NCBI GenBank assembly: GCA_934351925.1 | Contig: CAKRJT010000003.1 | Location: 62,001-126,000 of the forward strand | Direction of reading: 5' to 3' | Length of the DNA: 64,000 bases | Source: an uncultured Lachnospiraceae bacterium | GTDB taxonomy: Bacteria > Bacillota > Clostridia > Lachnospirales > Lachnospiraceae | Shown here: in pieces, positions 1 through 8,283 of the stretch | Numbering within the stretch: position 1 is the first letter of the stretch | Layout: the number at the start of each line of letters is the position of its first letter | Notes under the pieces: generated by a model | What the model saw: only the letters and a program-made list of their open reading frames with translations | What the model was told of the DNA's origin: nothing | Databases searched by the model: none | Program-made: the position numbers and the translations under genes

Positions 1-534
1 GGTTCTGTCACGTCTGCACACTGCAAAACGCGACTGAACAAGATCTCCCTCCTGCAGAACATTGTCCGTAATCAGTATCCCTCCCGGAGCAAGAAGCCTT
101 AGTATCTCAGGCAGTATGACAATGTACTGTGCCTTTGCCGCGTCCATAAATATAAAATCATAAGAACCGGAAAGCGTCTTTAAAATCGCCCCGGCATCGC
201 CCTCAAGGAGTGTTATCACATTCTCTTTTCCGGCTCTTTTTATATTCTCCTTCGCCTTTGCAATCCTCTTGTCGTAGTTCTCGATGGTCGTTATCCTCGC
301 AGCAGCGTCTATATTCTCGCTCATAAGAATGGACGAATACCCGACCGCAGTGCCGACCTCGAGGATATTCCGTGGGCGCATGGCCGCAAGGACGGTCTTT
401 AGGAAACTGCCCATCTCCTTGCGTATAATCGGCACACCATCAGCAAGTGCCTCCCTCTCTATCTCCATGCATATCCCGCTGTCATCTGCGGCAAGGGAAT
501 GTATATACGATGTAATTCTCTCGTCCGTTATCAC
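1..534 (-). CDS. trmR: SAM-dependent O-methyltransferase, TrmR-like (3' end outside window)
   Basis: Partial gene whose C-terminal end runs off the left edge. The visible 178 residues show the class I methyltransferase SAM-binding motif ILEVGTAVGYSS (about residue 60) and the acidic motif FIFMDAAK followed by LLAPGGILITDNVL, typical of the O-methyltransferase family 3. In Bacillus the gene directly after mltG in this order (yrrM) is trmR, which methylates 5-hydroxyuridine at the tRNA wobble position, so the same job is inferred here. The start is a GTG at 534 preceded by AAGGAG; it overlaps the mltG stop in a GTGA arrangement, indicating translational coupling. A catechol-type O-methyltransferase remains possible from the sequence alone. 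Confidence 0.85.
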   Translation of the reverse strand, partial: MITDERITSYIHSLAADDSGICMEIEREALADGVPIIRKEMGSFLKTVLAAMRPRNILEVGTAVGYSSILMSENIDAAARITTIENYDKRIAKAKENIKRAGKENVITLLEGDAGAILKTLSGSYDFIFMDAAKAQYIVILPEILRLLAPGGILITDNVLQEGDLVQSRFAVCRRDRT

Positions 535-929
535 TTTGACTCCTTCTCAGCCGCCTGTGCGCGGCTCTCCTCAGTAATGGCAACCATAATCTGTGTCGGA
601 GTCATGCCTGTGTTGAGTTCAAAGGTTCCTCCGACAAAGAACCTGCTGTAGTTAGACAGAGCCGCCTGAACCCTGAACAATAGTTGTCCGTCTATAAGCT
701 CGGCATCGTCAAGCACCTTTGCAACCTCCTCAACCGTCGGATTGTCAGGTATGGTGACAGTCTTGGTTCTCGCCATTGACGGGTCGGACATCGGCGATTC
801 GTTAAATATCGCCACGCCGAACCTGAAGGCTGCCCCACCCGCATAATATATAAGTATAACGACAAGCGCAAATACTATCATCTTATATGAAATTGTTATA
901 ACCGTCTTAATGGCATTCCTTGTCTCCAT
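531..929 (-). CDS. Short MltG/YceG-like membrane protein
   Basis: About 132 residues: a single N-terminal membrane segment (about residues 12-32) followed by one small domain with the pattern VTIPDNPTVEEVAKVLDDAELI, the LysM-like N-terminal part of MltG endolytic transglycosylases. Full MltG proteins are over 300 residues and carry a catalytic glutamate in the YceG domain, which is missing here, so this protein cannot be a transglycosylase by itself. The position next to trmR matches yrrL (mltG) of Bacillus. I prefer the ATG at 929 (AGGTGAGG five bases upstream) over a GTG at 935. It may be a scaffold or regulator of cell wall synthesis; that is inference. Confidence 0.75.
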   Translation of the reverse strand: METRNAIKTVITISYKMIVFALVVILIYYAGGAAFRFGVAIFNESPMSDPSMARTKTVTIPDNPTVEEVAKVLDDAELIDGQLLFRVQAALSNYSRFFVGGTFELNTGMTPTQIMVAITEESRAQAAEKESK

Positions 930-951
930 ACGCACCTCACCTGAGCCCTAC

Positions 952-1320
952 CTACAAAAAATCAGTATCCAGCTCTACCCTGTCCGAAATAGCACGGGTT
1001 ATCCCCTGAAGCATACGGCACACGGACAGCTCCGCCTTGAGAAAGTCATTCACCAAAGCATTCTTTCTGATTGCCGCGTTCTCCATCTGGAAACGCATAA
1101 CCTCATCGAACATATTGTCATTCACATCCATATTCTGGAGTTCAAAATTACGCCTTCTGTAATCACACACACGTTCATACAGCTCAGGCTGCTCCTTTAT
1201 CTTTGCAAGAAAGCCGAGATATTCGTTGTACTCCTCACTCTCAAGCACAGCCTGCACAAGTTCCTCAGTCTTTACATCAACCGGACGGTTTTCAAAAGTT
1301 TTATTCCTGCTGTCACCCAA
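952..1320 (-). CDS. YlbF/YmcA family protein
   Basis: A 122-residue, mostly helical protein matching the YlbF/YmcA family (Com_YlbF): central heptad-like stretch with the motif YRRRNFELQN and a C-terminal helix LKAELSVCRMLQGI. In Bacillus, YlbF, YmcA and YaaT form a complex that assists RNase Y-mediated mRNA maturation. Here the gene lies directly downstream of an RNase J gene, which supports an RNA-processing role. The start is TTG at 1320, immediately after the RNase J stop, with GGAGGTG seven bases upstream inside the rnj 3' end; no better in-frame start exists. Translationally coupled to rnj. Confidence 0.8.
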   Translation of the reverse strand: MGDSRNKTFENRPVDVKTEELVQAVLESEEYNEYLGFLAKIKEQPELYERVCDYRRRNFELQNMDVNDNMFDEVMRFQMENAAIRKNALVNDFLKAELSVCRMLQGITRAISDRVELDTDFL

Positions 1321-2988
1321 TTATGACACCTCCATAATGATAGGCAAAATCATAGGATTTCTCTTCATCTTTTTCCAAAGATAGTCACTCAAATCATCCC
1401 TGATAATGTTCTTTATCTTTCCCCAGTCGCTTATATTCCTCTCAAGACATCTGTCAACAGACTCCCTGACAACACTTGTAGCGTCCTCAAGAAGCGTTTC
1501 CGACTCCCTGACATATACAAAGCCTCTTGTCACAATATCCGGACCTGCAAGAAGCTGGTTCGTGTACTTTTCAAGTGTAAGAACAACTATTATTATACCG
1601 TTCTCGGCAAGATTCTGTCTGTCGCGCAGGACGATATTCCCGACATCTCCGACACCGAGACCATCGACAAGGAGGCTTCCCGCCGTTACGGTGCCCGTCT
1701 TTCCGGCGCTCTCCGCACCGAGTTCTAAGACATCGCCCGATGAGAGAATGAATACATTCTCCTTAGGAATCCCCAGTGATACTGCTAGGTCGGCATGTGT
1801 CTTTAAGTGCCTGTACTCGCCGTGTACCGGTATAGCGTACTTAGGTTTAACTATGGAATACATGAGCTTAATCTCTTCCTGCGAGGCATGTCCTGACACA
1901 TGTGTATCCTGGAAGATAACTTTCGCACCCTTCATTGAGAGTTCATTTATAACCCTTGCAACCGACTTCTCATTGCCCGGAATAGGTGTTGCACTCACAA
2001 TGACAACATCCCCGGGCTTAATCGTAACTTTCTTGTGAATCGATGCTGCCATTCTCGAAAGAGCCGCCATCGACTCGCCCTGGCTTCCTGTGGTGATAAT
2101 AACCGTCTGGCTGTCCGTGTACTTTTTAAGTTCGTCAGTCTCTACTAACATTCCCTCAGGAATGTCCAGATACCCTAACTCACTCGCAACATTGATGATG
2201 TTCACCATGCTGCGTCCCTCAACGGCAACCTTGCGGTTATACTTGGCTGCAGAATTGATAATCTGCTGCACTCTGTCGACATTCGATGCGAAGGTGGCAA
2301 CGATTATTCTGCTGTTCTGATTATCCGAAAATATATTGTCAAACGTCTTACCGACCGTCTTTTCAGACATGGTATAGCCCGGACGCATAACATTCGTACT
2401 GTCGCAGAGCATCGCAAGGACGCCCTTCTTTCCTATCTCTCCAAATCTCTGTAAATCTATCGGCTCGCCAAATACAGGTGTGTAATCAACCTTGAAATCG
2501 CCCGTGTGGATAATGGTTCCTGCAGGAGTGTAGATTGCAAGCGCACACGCATCGGCTATGCTGTGGTTAATTCTGATAAATTCAATCCTGAAATCTCCGA
2601 GCATAATATACTGCCCGTACTTTACGACCTTGCGCTTGGTCGTTCCCATGAGATTGTGCTCCTTCAGCTTCGTCTCTATGATGCCCATTGTAAGCTTGGT
2701 CGCATATATAGGCTTGTTGACCTCTCTTAACACATAAGGGAACGCTCCTATGTGGTCCTCATGTCCATGAGTAACAACAAATCCCTTCACCTTGTCAATA
2801 TTATCCTTTAGAAACGTAACATCAGGAATCACAAGATCAATTCCCAACATATCGTCATCAGGAAAAGACAGACCGCAGTCCACAACAATAATACTGTCCC
2901 CATACATGAAGGCAGTCATGTTCATTCCAATCTGCTCTAATCCGCCGAGTGGAATTATCTTAACCTTTTCAGTTGTATCCGTTTTCAA
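1321..2988 (-). CDS. rnj: Ribonuclease J
   Basis: A 555-residue metallo-beta-lactamase/beta-CASP nuclease of usual length for RNase J. The zinc motif HGHEDH lies near residue 74, followed by the beta-CASP segment (STNVMRPGYT, TTGSQGE, PIPGNE) and the conserved HGEYRHL and HVSGHA motifs near residues 360-390. RNase J enzymes act as endonuclease and 5'-3' exonuclease in mRNA turnover and rRNA maturation in the cytoplasm. The start is a TTG at 2988 with GGAGGTG six bases upstream. The gene lies in the ireB-ruvX-DUF1292 transcription unit. Only one RNase J is seen in the window, so J1 and J2 cannot be told apart. Confidence 0.95.
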   Translation of the reverse strand: MKTDTTEKVKIIPLGGLEQIGMNMTAFMYGDSIIVVDCGLSFPDDDMLGIDLVIPDVTFLKDNIDKVKGFVVTHGHEDHIGAFPYVLREVNKPIYATKLTMGIIETKLKEHNLMGTTKRKVVKYGQYIMLGDFRIEFIRINHSIADACALAIYTPAGTIIHTGDFKVDYTPVFGEPIDLQRFGEIGKKGVLAMLCDSTNVMRPGYTMSEKTVGKTFDNIFSDNQNSRIIVATFASNVDRVQQIINSAAKYNRKVAVEGRSMVNIINVASELGYLDIPEGMLVETDELKKYTDSQTVIITTGSQGESMAALSRMAASIHKKVTIKPGDVVIVSATPIPGNEKSVARVINELSMKGAKVIFQDTHVSGHASQEEIKLMYSIVKPKYAIPVHGEYRHLKTHADLAVSLGIPKENVFILSSGDVLELGAESAGKTGTVTAGSLLVDGLGVGDVGNIVLRDRQNLAENGIIIVVLTLEKYTNQLLAGPDIVTRGFVYVRESETLLEDATSVVRESVDRCLERNISDWGKIKNIIRDDLSDYLWKKMKRNPMILPIIMEVS

Positions 2989-3016
2989 AAAAACACCTCC
3001 AAAAAATCACGCTCTA

Positions 3017-3304
3017 TTATTCTTCATCATCTAAAAGCTGCTCAAAAATCTTGAATACAGCATCAAGTTCTTCCTCATCGTCCACGAACTCATATAACGC
3101 TTCCTCTGCCTCAGGTGCGGAAGTATCCTTGAGGATAAATACCGCCTCGCTGTCCTCCTCATTATTCTCGCTGTCATAGATAGTCGTATCATTCGTAGTA
3201 ACCAAAAGGTAATCTGCCCCATTCACTCTTGTAGACTCAATCACCTCAAACTCTACTTCTTTACCGTCCTCTGTCTGAAATACCAATTTTTCCGTATCTG
3301 CCAT
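3017..3304 (-). CDS. DUF1292 (UPF0473) acidic protein
   Basis: A 95-residue, strongly acidic protein with the family pattern FQTEDGKEVEFEV followed by YLLVTT and a C-terminal EEELDAVFKIFEQLLDDEE. This is the DUF1292/UPF0473 family, found next to ruvX (yrrK) in many Firmicutes, as yrzB in Bacillus. The role is not known. The ATG at 3304 is chosen because GGAG lies eight bases upstream; a longer reading from 3316 would place the start on that ribosome binding site. A short GC-rich hairpin (CCGCC-TTT-GGCGG) lies in the leader between ruvX and this gene. Confidence 0.85.
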   Translation of the reverse strand: MADTEKLVFQTEDGKEVEFEVIESTRVNGADYLLVTTNDTTIYDSENNEEDSEAVFILKDTSAPEAEEALYEFVDDEEELDAVFKIFEQLLDDEE

Positions 3305-3345
3305 ATTACTCTCCATTCTTCCGCCAAAGGCGGGATTAATAATTC

Positions 3346-3786
3346 TTATAAATTTTCTTTTCTCTTAAATGCAAGACTGTCAAGATATCCCTGAAGGATA
3401 AACTGCGCTGCCAACATGTCAACGTATTCTTTTCTGTTCTCCCTGCGTATTCCCGCCTCCATCATGGTGCGGTCAGCAGCAACCGTCGTGAGTCTCTCAT
3501 CCCACATAACAACCTCGAGTCCAAGCCTGCGCTCAAGCTTCTCCTTGAACTCCATGGTACTCTCAACGCGGATACCCTCCGAATTGTTCATATGCTTCGG
3601 AAGTCCCAACACAATAAGCGAGATATCATATTCCCCGACAAGCTCCTCAATGCGCGCAAGTGTCTGACGGAGCTTATTCTCTTCCTTCCTGCGAATAATC
3701 TCCACCCCCTGGGCAGTGAGCATAAGCGGGTCGCTGACTGCAACGCCCACTGTCTTCGTTCCATAATCCAAACCTAATATTCTCAT
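3346..3786 (-). CDS. ruvX: RuvX/YqgF Holliday junction resolvase-like protein
   Basis: About 147 residues with an RNase H-like fold: N-terminal ILGLDYGTKTVGVAVSDP contains the first catalytic aspartate, LIVLGLPKHMNNSEG is the second conserved block, and VVMWDERLTTV carries the glutamate of the active site. The family is linked to Holliday junction resolution and, in gamma-proteobacteria, to 16S rRNA 5' end processing. The ATG at 3786 starts the family's usual N-terminus. It follows ireB by one base, the same order as yrzL-yrrK in Bacillus, so both are co-transcribed. Confidence 0.93.
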   Translation of the reverse strand: MRILGLDYGTKTVGVAVSDPLMLTAQGVEIIRRKEENKLRQTLARIEELVGEYDISLIVLGLPKHMNNSEGIRVESTMEFKEKLERRLGLEVVMWDERLTTVAADRTMMEAGIRRENRKEYVDMLAAQFILQGYLDSLAFKRKENL

Positions 3787-3787
3787 T

Positions 3788-4048
3788 TCACAGTCCCTTA
3801 ACTGAAATATAATTCTTGAGAAGCTCCTCAACAAGTTCATCACGTTCAACCTTCATAATAAGGCTTCTCGCATTATTATGACTGGTAATGTATGTAGGGT
3901 CTCCCGACATAATATACCCCACGACCTGATTGATAGGGTTATAGCCCTTCTCAGTCAGTGCCTTGCACACAGTATTAAGAATGTCCGAAACCTCTATATG
4001 CTGTTCGTCCGCAACTCTAAAAAATTGTGTATTTGTCATGTCCGACAT
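3788..4048 (-). CDS. ireB: IreB family regulatory phosphoprotein
   Basis: An 86-residue protein matching UPF0297/IreB: TNTQFFRV at the N-terminus, then ICKALTEKGYNPINQVVGYI-like text and a C-terminal block YITSHNNARSLI and RDELVEELLKNYI. In enterococci IreB is phosphorylated by the PASTA kinase IreK at N-terminal threonines and negatively affects cephalosporin resistance; here the threonines in MTNTQ are candidates. The start at 4048 has AAAGGA ten bases upstream. It is the first gene of the seven-gene unit running to trmR, driven by the promoter at 4079-4107. Confidence 0.88.
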   Translation of the reverse strand: MSDMTNTQFFRVADEQHIEVSDILNTVCKALTEKGYNPINQVVGYIMSGDPTYITSHNNARSLIMKVERDELVEELLKNYISVKGL

Positions 4049-4078
4049 AATCTTCACGTCCTTTGCACTATACATTTT

Positions 4079-4107
4079 ATCATAATATAAATTTTCCTAA
4101 TTTGCAA
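4079..4107 (-). promoter_or_regulatory. Promoter of the ireB operon
   Basis: Reading on the minus strand, TTGCAA (4107-4102) and TATGAT (4084-4079) are separated by 17 bases, a good vegetative sigma factor match. It overlaps the last codons of mtaB and lies about 30 bases before the ireB start. Confidence 0.65.
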
Positions 4108-5461
4108 GAGCTACCTTGGACATTACACTATCTTTTCCAAAAAGGCCAGTTATTATTACAGGTACCTCCGCATTAATATTTACATTTTCCCCATCTGCAC
4201 CATCAACCGGAATGAATACCTTGACATACCTTTTCGTGTGTCCTACTGCGTATTTTCCCCCGTCGCGCTCTATGTATTCCTCAACAAGAACCTCCTCCTT
4301 CTCACCCACAAAGCTCTCTCTGTAAGCCCTGGAGAGTTTCTCATCAAGCTCAATGAGAACATCGCTGCGCGCACTCTTTATACTCTCAGGCACCTGATTT
4401 TCCATTCTGTCAGCAATCGTGCCCCTGCGCCTCGAGTACTTGAACACATGCATCTCAAAGAAATTGATCTTCTCAAGATATTCCTTTGTCAACTCAAACT
4501 CCTCCTGCGTCTCGCCCGGAAATCCCACTATGACGTCCGTCGTAATGGCAGGCTTGTCAAAGAAGCTTCGTATCTTCTTCACACCCTCATAAAATTCCCG
4601 GGTGTCATACCTTCTGTTCATTCTCTTTAACGTCGCGTCACAGCCGCTCTGCAGCGAGAGATGAAAATGAGGACATATCTGCTTAATCGCCGACAGCCTC
4701 TTAAGAAACGCGTCCGTGATTATCCTCGGTTCAAGTGAGCCAAGCCTTATCCTGTCTATCCCGTCAATGCCCGCTATCGCCTCAAGCACCTGCAATAGTC
4801 TCTCCGCATTCGGGACAGGCTGTGCATTGTACTCCGTGTTGTCAAAATCGAGTCCGTAGGAGCTAAGATGTATGCCCGTCACAACTATCTCATGGCAGCC
4901 GCTCTTAGCAAGCTTCTCAACCTCTCCCACTATATCCTCTAGGTTTCTGCTTCTTACCCTTCCTCTCGCAAATGGAATTATGCAGTAGGTGCAGAACTGG
5001 TTGCAGCCGTCCTGAATTTTTATATATGCTCTCGTGTGTGAAAGGCTGGCATTTATCTCAAGCTTCTCGTACTCCTTTGTCTTATTTATATCAATAAATG
5101 AGTCATCTATATTTCTTCCCTTGAAATACTCGTCGAGAACCTCAACAATCTGACCCTTTCTGTTGTTTCCCACAATTATATCAACAGCCTCATCCGCGAG
5201 CAGTTTCCCACCCGCCTCCTGCACATAGCAGCCTGCAGCCACAACAACCGCATCAGGGTTGTCCTTCTTTGCCTTGTGCAGCATCTGTCTGGACTTGCGA
5301 TCTGCAATATTTGTCACCGTGCAGGTGTTTATGATATACACATCTGCCGTCTCACTTCCGAATTCTACTATCTCATATCCCGCCGCTTCTAAGAGCTGTC
5401 TCATGGCTTCCGTTTCGTAAGAATTTACCTTACAGCCGAGGTTATGTAATGTACATTTCAT
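4097..5461 (-). CDS. mtaB: tRNA t6A37 methylthiotransferase MtaB
   Basis: A 454-residue radical SAM methylthiotransferase. The N-terminal domain begins LHNLGCKVNSYETEAM and has the cysteines of the first [4Fe-4S] cluster (C11, INTCTV, AAGCYV); the radical SAM motif is GCNQFCTYCIIPFARG near residue 150; a TRAM-like domain closes the protein. MtaB converts t6A to ms2t6A at position 37 of ANN-decoding tRNAs. The opening NLGCKVN rather than TYGCQMN separates MtaB from MiaB. It diverges from the HPr-like gene and ends in the ireB promoter. Confidence 0.93.
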   Translation of the reverse strand: MKCTLHNLGCKVNSYETEAMRQLLEAAGYEIVEFGSETADVYIINTCTVTNIADRKSRQMLHKAKKDNPDAVVVAAGCYVQEAGGKLLADEAVDIIVGNNRKGQIVEVLDEYFKGRNIDDSFIDINKTKEYEKLEINASLSHTRAYIKIQDGCNQFCTYCIIPFARGRVRSRNLEDIVGEVEKLAKSGCHEIVVTGIHLSSYGLDFDNTEYNAQPVPNAERLLQVLEAIAGIDGIDRIRLGSLEPRIITDAFLKRLSAIKQICPHFHLSLQSGCDATLKRMNRRYDTREFYEGVKKIRSFFDKPAITTDVIVGFPGETQEEFELTKEYLEKINFFEMHVFKYSRRRGTIADRMENQVPESIKSARSDVLIELDEKLSRAYRESFVGEKEEVLVEEYIERDGGKYAVGHTKRYVKVFIPVDGADGENVNINAEVPVIITGLFGKDSVMSKVALAN

Positions 5462-5493
5462 AAAATTTAGTACCTTCTTTCTGACATTTTGTA

Positions 5494-5522
5494 TTGACTT
5501 TTTATAGTTAAAAATGTATCAT
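5494..5522 (+). promoter_or_regulatory. Promoter of the HPr-like gene
   Basis: TTGACT (5494-5499) and TATCAT (5517-5522) are spaced by 17 bases in the AT-rich divergent region between mtaB and the HPr-like gene. Confidence 0.65.
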
Positions 5523-5554
5523 TGAGTTAATAAAAATTATCAGGAGGGTGTACC

Positions 5555-5785
5555 ATGAAAACAGTTCAGATTTCACTTAATTCTATCGATAAGGTTAAGT
5601 CATTTGTAAACGATATCACCAAGTTCGATGTCGATTTCGACCTCGTATCCGGCAGATATGTTATCGACGCTAAGTCCATTATGGGTATCTTTTCCCTTGA
5701 CCTTAGCAAGCCTATCGACCTGAATATTCATGCCGAGGAGAACGTAGATACTATTCTTTCAGTTCTCGCTCCATATCTTGTATAA
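5555..5785 (+). CDS. HPr-like protein without the phosphoryl-accepting histidine (Crh-like)
   Basis: A 76-residue HPr-fold protein. The block KSIMGIFSLDL matches the HPr region around regulatory Ser46 (KSIMGVMSLG), so the HPr kinase site is kept. In the place of the active-site histidine motif (HARPA) the sequence reads IDKVKS, so PEP-dependent phosphoryl transfer is not possible. This pattern is that of Crh, a catabolite-repression cofactor of CcpA in Bacillus, though many clostridia carry several such HPr-like proteins of unknown role. AGGAGGG precedes the start, and the gene stands alone between a good promoter and a terminator at 5829-5860. Confidence 0.75.
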   Translation: MKTVQISLNSIDKVKSFVNDITKFDVDFDLVSGRYVIDAKSIMGIFSLDLSKPIDLNIHAEENVDTILSVLAPYLV

Positions 5786-5828
5786 GCTGTATTTTACATA
5801 GAGCCCACAGGATAGTGATTTTCTTTAT

Positions 5829-5860
5829 AAAAGGGGTTCCGCATTGCGGAATCCCTTTTT
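5829..5860. terminator. Bidirectional terminator between the HPr-like gene and thiI
   Basis: A stem of about 14 pairs, AAAAGGGGTTCCGCA facing TGCGGAATCCCTTTTT, with a T run on both strands; it lies downstream of two converging genes. Confidence 0.8.
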
Positions 5861-5913
5861 GATACCGGAAAATCCAATCGATAATGAATACTCTCTTCTA
5901 TTTTCCTGATTTC

Positions 5914-7092
5914 TTATTCAACCCAGATGGTCTGCGTTGTCTCTATTGCAGTCTTTACAAGCTCATCTATCTTCTCCGCGAGCTTGAGCTCAGACTTTTC
6001 TATAACCTTCTTGTTAGGCTTGGTTACAGGGTGCTTTGCGACAAATATCGTGCAGCAGTCCTCATACGGAAGTATCGAAGTCTCGTATGTTCCGATTTTC
6101 TCGGATATATCTATAATCTCCTGCTTGTCAAAGCCTATGAGCGGTCTGATTACCGGCAGCTCGCACACCGCATTGGTAACGAGGAGGCTGTGCATCGTCT
6201 GGCTTGCCACCTGTCCGATGCTCTCGCCCGTCACAAGTCCGAGGCAGTCCGACTCCTTCGCAAAATGCTCGGCAATCTTCATCATGTAACGTCTCATAAT
6301 TATCGTGAGCTCGTCATGCGGGCACTTCTCATAGATATATAACTGGATATCCGTGAAATTGACCACATGGAGATTTATCGGTCCCGAGTACTGTGTGACA
6401 ATTCTTGCAAGATCAATGACCTTCTCCTTTGCCCTCTCGCTCGTGTATGGCGGTGCATGGAAATATACGGCATCAATCTTGACGCCTCTTTTTGCCACCA
6501 TGTATCCTGCCACAGGGCTGTCAATTCCGCCCGACAGAAGGAGCATTGCTTTTCCGTTGGTTCCGACAGGCATGCCGCCAGGTCCGGGAATAAGCTCCGT
6601 ATAGATGTTAATTCTGCTTCTTATCTCAATATTCACATAGATGTCAGGGTTGTGCACGTCAACGGTCATCTCCGGCATCGCATCGAGGATTTTCTCGCCC
6701 ATCGACATGTTAATTCCCATCGAATCGAGCGGATAATTCTTTCTCGCACGTCTTGCCATGACCTTGAAGGTCATCTTCTTACCCTTGTACATTGTCTTCA
6801 GGTAATCGACAACATCCTCGGCAAGCTTATCAAAGCCCTCATCCTTTACCTGAAGCATAGGGCATATCCAGAGAATACCGAATACCTTTTTGAGGGCGTT
6901 TATGGCATCCTCATCATCGAACCCACTCGTTCCCTCCACATATATTCTGCCGTTCTCCTTCGTGACGTCGAAGGTACCCTCAACCTTTTTTAAGGCGTGG
7001 CGTATCTGGTGGACGAGCATGTCCTCAAATATATATCTGTTCTTTCCTTTTGTCCCGATCTCACCGTACTTTATCAAAAAAGCCTTGTACAT
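5914..7092 (-). CDS. thiI: tRNA 4-thiouridine synthetase ThiI
   Basis: About 392 residues: N-terminal ferredoxin-like/THUMP part beginning YKAFLIKYGEIGTKGKN, then the PP-loop ATPase motif LLLSGGIDSPVAGYM near residue 180, and GESIGQVASQT. ThiI makes s4U at position 8 of tRNA and, in many species, passes sulfur to thiamin synthesis. No rhodanese domain is present, as is usual in Firmicutes, where a dedicated cysteine desulfurase supplies sulfur. That partner lies directly upstream. The ATG at 7092 is chosen because GGAGG lies six bases before it. Confidence 0.94.
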   Translation of the reverse strand: MYKAFLIKYGEIGTKGKNRYIFEDMLVHQIRHALKKVEGTFDVTKENGRIYVEGTSGFDDEDAINALKKVFGILWICPMLQVKDEGFDKLAEDVVDYLKTMYKGKKMTFKVMARRARKNYPLDSMGINMSMGEKILDAMPEMTVDVHNPDIYVNIEIRSRINIYTELIPGPGGMPVGTNGKAMLLLSGGIDSPVAGYMVAKRGVKIDAVYFHAPPYTSERAKEKVIDLARIVTQYSGPINLHVVNFTDIQLYIYEKCPHDELTIIMRRYMMKIAEHFAKESDCLGLVTGESIGQVASQTMHSLLVTNAVCELPVIRPLIGFDKQEIIDISEKIGTYETSILPYEDCCTIFVAKHPVTKPNKKVIEKSELKLAEKIDELVKTAIETTQTIWVE

Positions 7093-7119
7093 ATATCCTC
7101 CTTTCAATCTGTATAGTAC

Positions 7120-8280
7120 TTAATGTCTTGTATATCTTCTGAGCATAGGCACCAGCTCGTTGAGTGCCTCTATCGTCGCATCAAGCTCTTCCTTCGTATT
7201 CTGCGTGCACAGGCTGAAGCGTATCGTGGAGTCTAAGAGATTATTCTTAACTCCTATCGCCTTCAGTGTGCCCGAAAGAGCCGGCTTATTTGAGGAGCAG
7301 GCTGAGCCTGAGGATACATATATTCCCTTATCCTCGAGAGAGTGTAACAGCACCTCGCTTCTGACGTTCTCAAAGCTTATGCTGATGACGTGCGGCGTGC
7401 CCTCATGCCCTCTTTTTCCGTTGAAGGTTGTGCCCGGTATCTTGAGCACTTTCTCAACGAAATATTCTTTAAGCTCATAGAGCTTTTCTATTTTCTCATC
7501 AAAATTCTCGTAACACATCTTCGCGGCGAGAGCCATTCCTGCTATTCCCGGGACATTCTCGGTTCCCGAGCGCATGCCCTTTTGCTGGCCGCCTCCGAAT
7601 ATTATAGGATTAATCTTAGTCTTGTCCTTGATGTACAGAAAACCGACTCCCTTAGGTCCGTGAAGCTTATGTGAGCTCACTGACATAAGATCAATATTCT
7701 CCCTCTTAGGTATTATGCGGTACTTTCCGAACGCCTGGACAGCATCGGTGTGGAATATAATCTCAGGATTGTACTCTTTTACGATGGCAGCCGCCTCGGC
7801 TACCGGCTCAACCGCGCTCACCTCATTGTTGGCGTACATTATCGATACCAGTATCGTCTCAGGACGCAGCGCCTCTCTGAGCGCATCGAGCTTTACACAG
7901 CCCGTAGAGTCAACCGGAAGATAGGTTATCTCAAAGCCGTTCTTCTCAAGGAACACCGTCGTCTCCAAGATGGCAGGATGCTCAATCATGGTCGTTATGA
8001 TATGGCTGCCCCGCCTTTTGTTTGCAAACGCCGTCCCTATAAATGCCATGTTATCGGACTCTGTTCCACCCGATGTGAAAAGAATTTCCTTTTTGTCACA
8101 TTTTAATATTGAAGCGAGCGTATCCTTCGCCTGTGTGATATAGTGTTCTGCTTCAACACCTTTATTATGCTTTGACGACGGGTTTCCGTAGTCCTCAAGC
8201 ATAATCTTACTCATGAGCTCTACAACCTCGGGATATACCGCTGTCGTGGCAGAATTATCCAAATAAATTTCCTTTTTCAT
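7120..8280 (-). CDS. Cysteine desulfurase (ThiI-associated, NifS/IscS family)
   Basis: A 386-residue PLP enzyme of class V aminotransferase fold. It starts IYLDNSATTAVYPEV, carries the PLP lysine in SSHKLHGPKG near residue 206, and the catalytic cysteine in SSGSACSSN near residue 326. It removes sulfur from cysteine to give a persulfide. The gene lies 27 bases upstream of thiI in the same direction, as nifZ-thiI in Bacillus, which supports a role in tRNA thiolation rather than general Fe-S assembly. It is probably co-transcribed with prmA and rsmE upstream. Confidence 0.9.
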   Translation of the reverse strand: MKKEIYLDNSATTAVYPEVVELMSKIMLEDYGNPSSKHNKGVEAEHYITQAKDTLASILKCDKKEILFTSGGTESDNMAFIGTAFANKRRGSHIITTMIEHPAILETTVFLEKNGFEITYLPVDSTGCVKLDALREALRPETILVSIMYANNEVSAVEPVAEAAAIVKEYNPEIIFHTDAVQAFGKYRIIPKRENIDLMSVSSHKLHGPKGVGFLYIKDKTKINPIIFGGGQQKGMRSGTENVPGIAGMALAAKMCYENFDEKIEKLYELKEYFVEKVLKIPGTTFNGKRGHEGTPHVISISFENVRSEVLLHSLEDKGIYVSSGSACSSNKPALSGTLKAIGVKNNLLDSTIRFSLCTQNTKEELDATIEALNELVPMLRRYTRH

Positions 8281-8283
8281 AAA

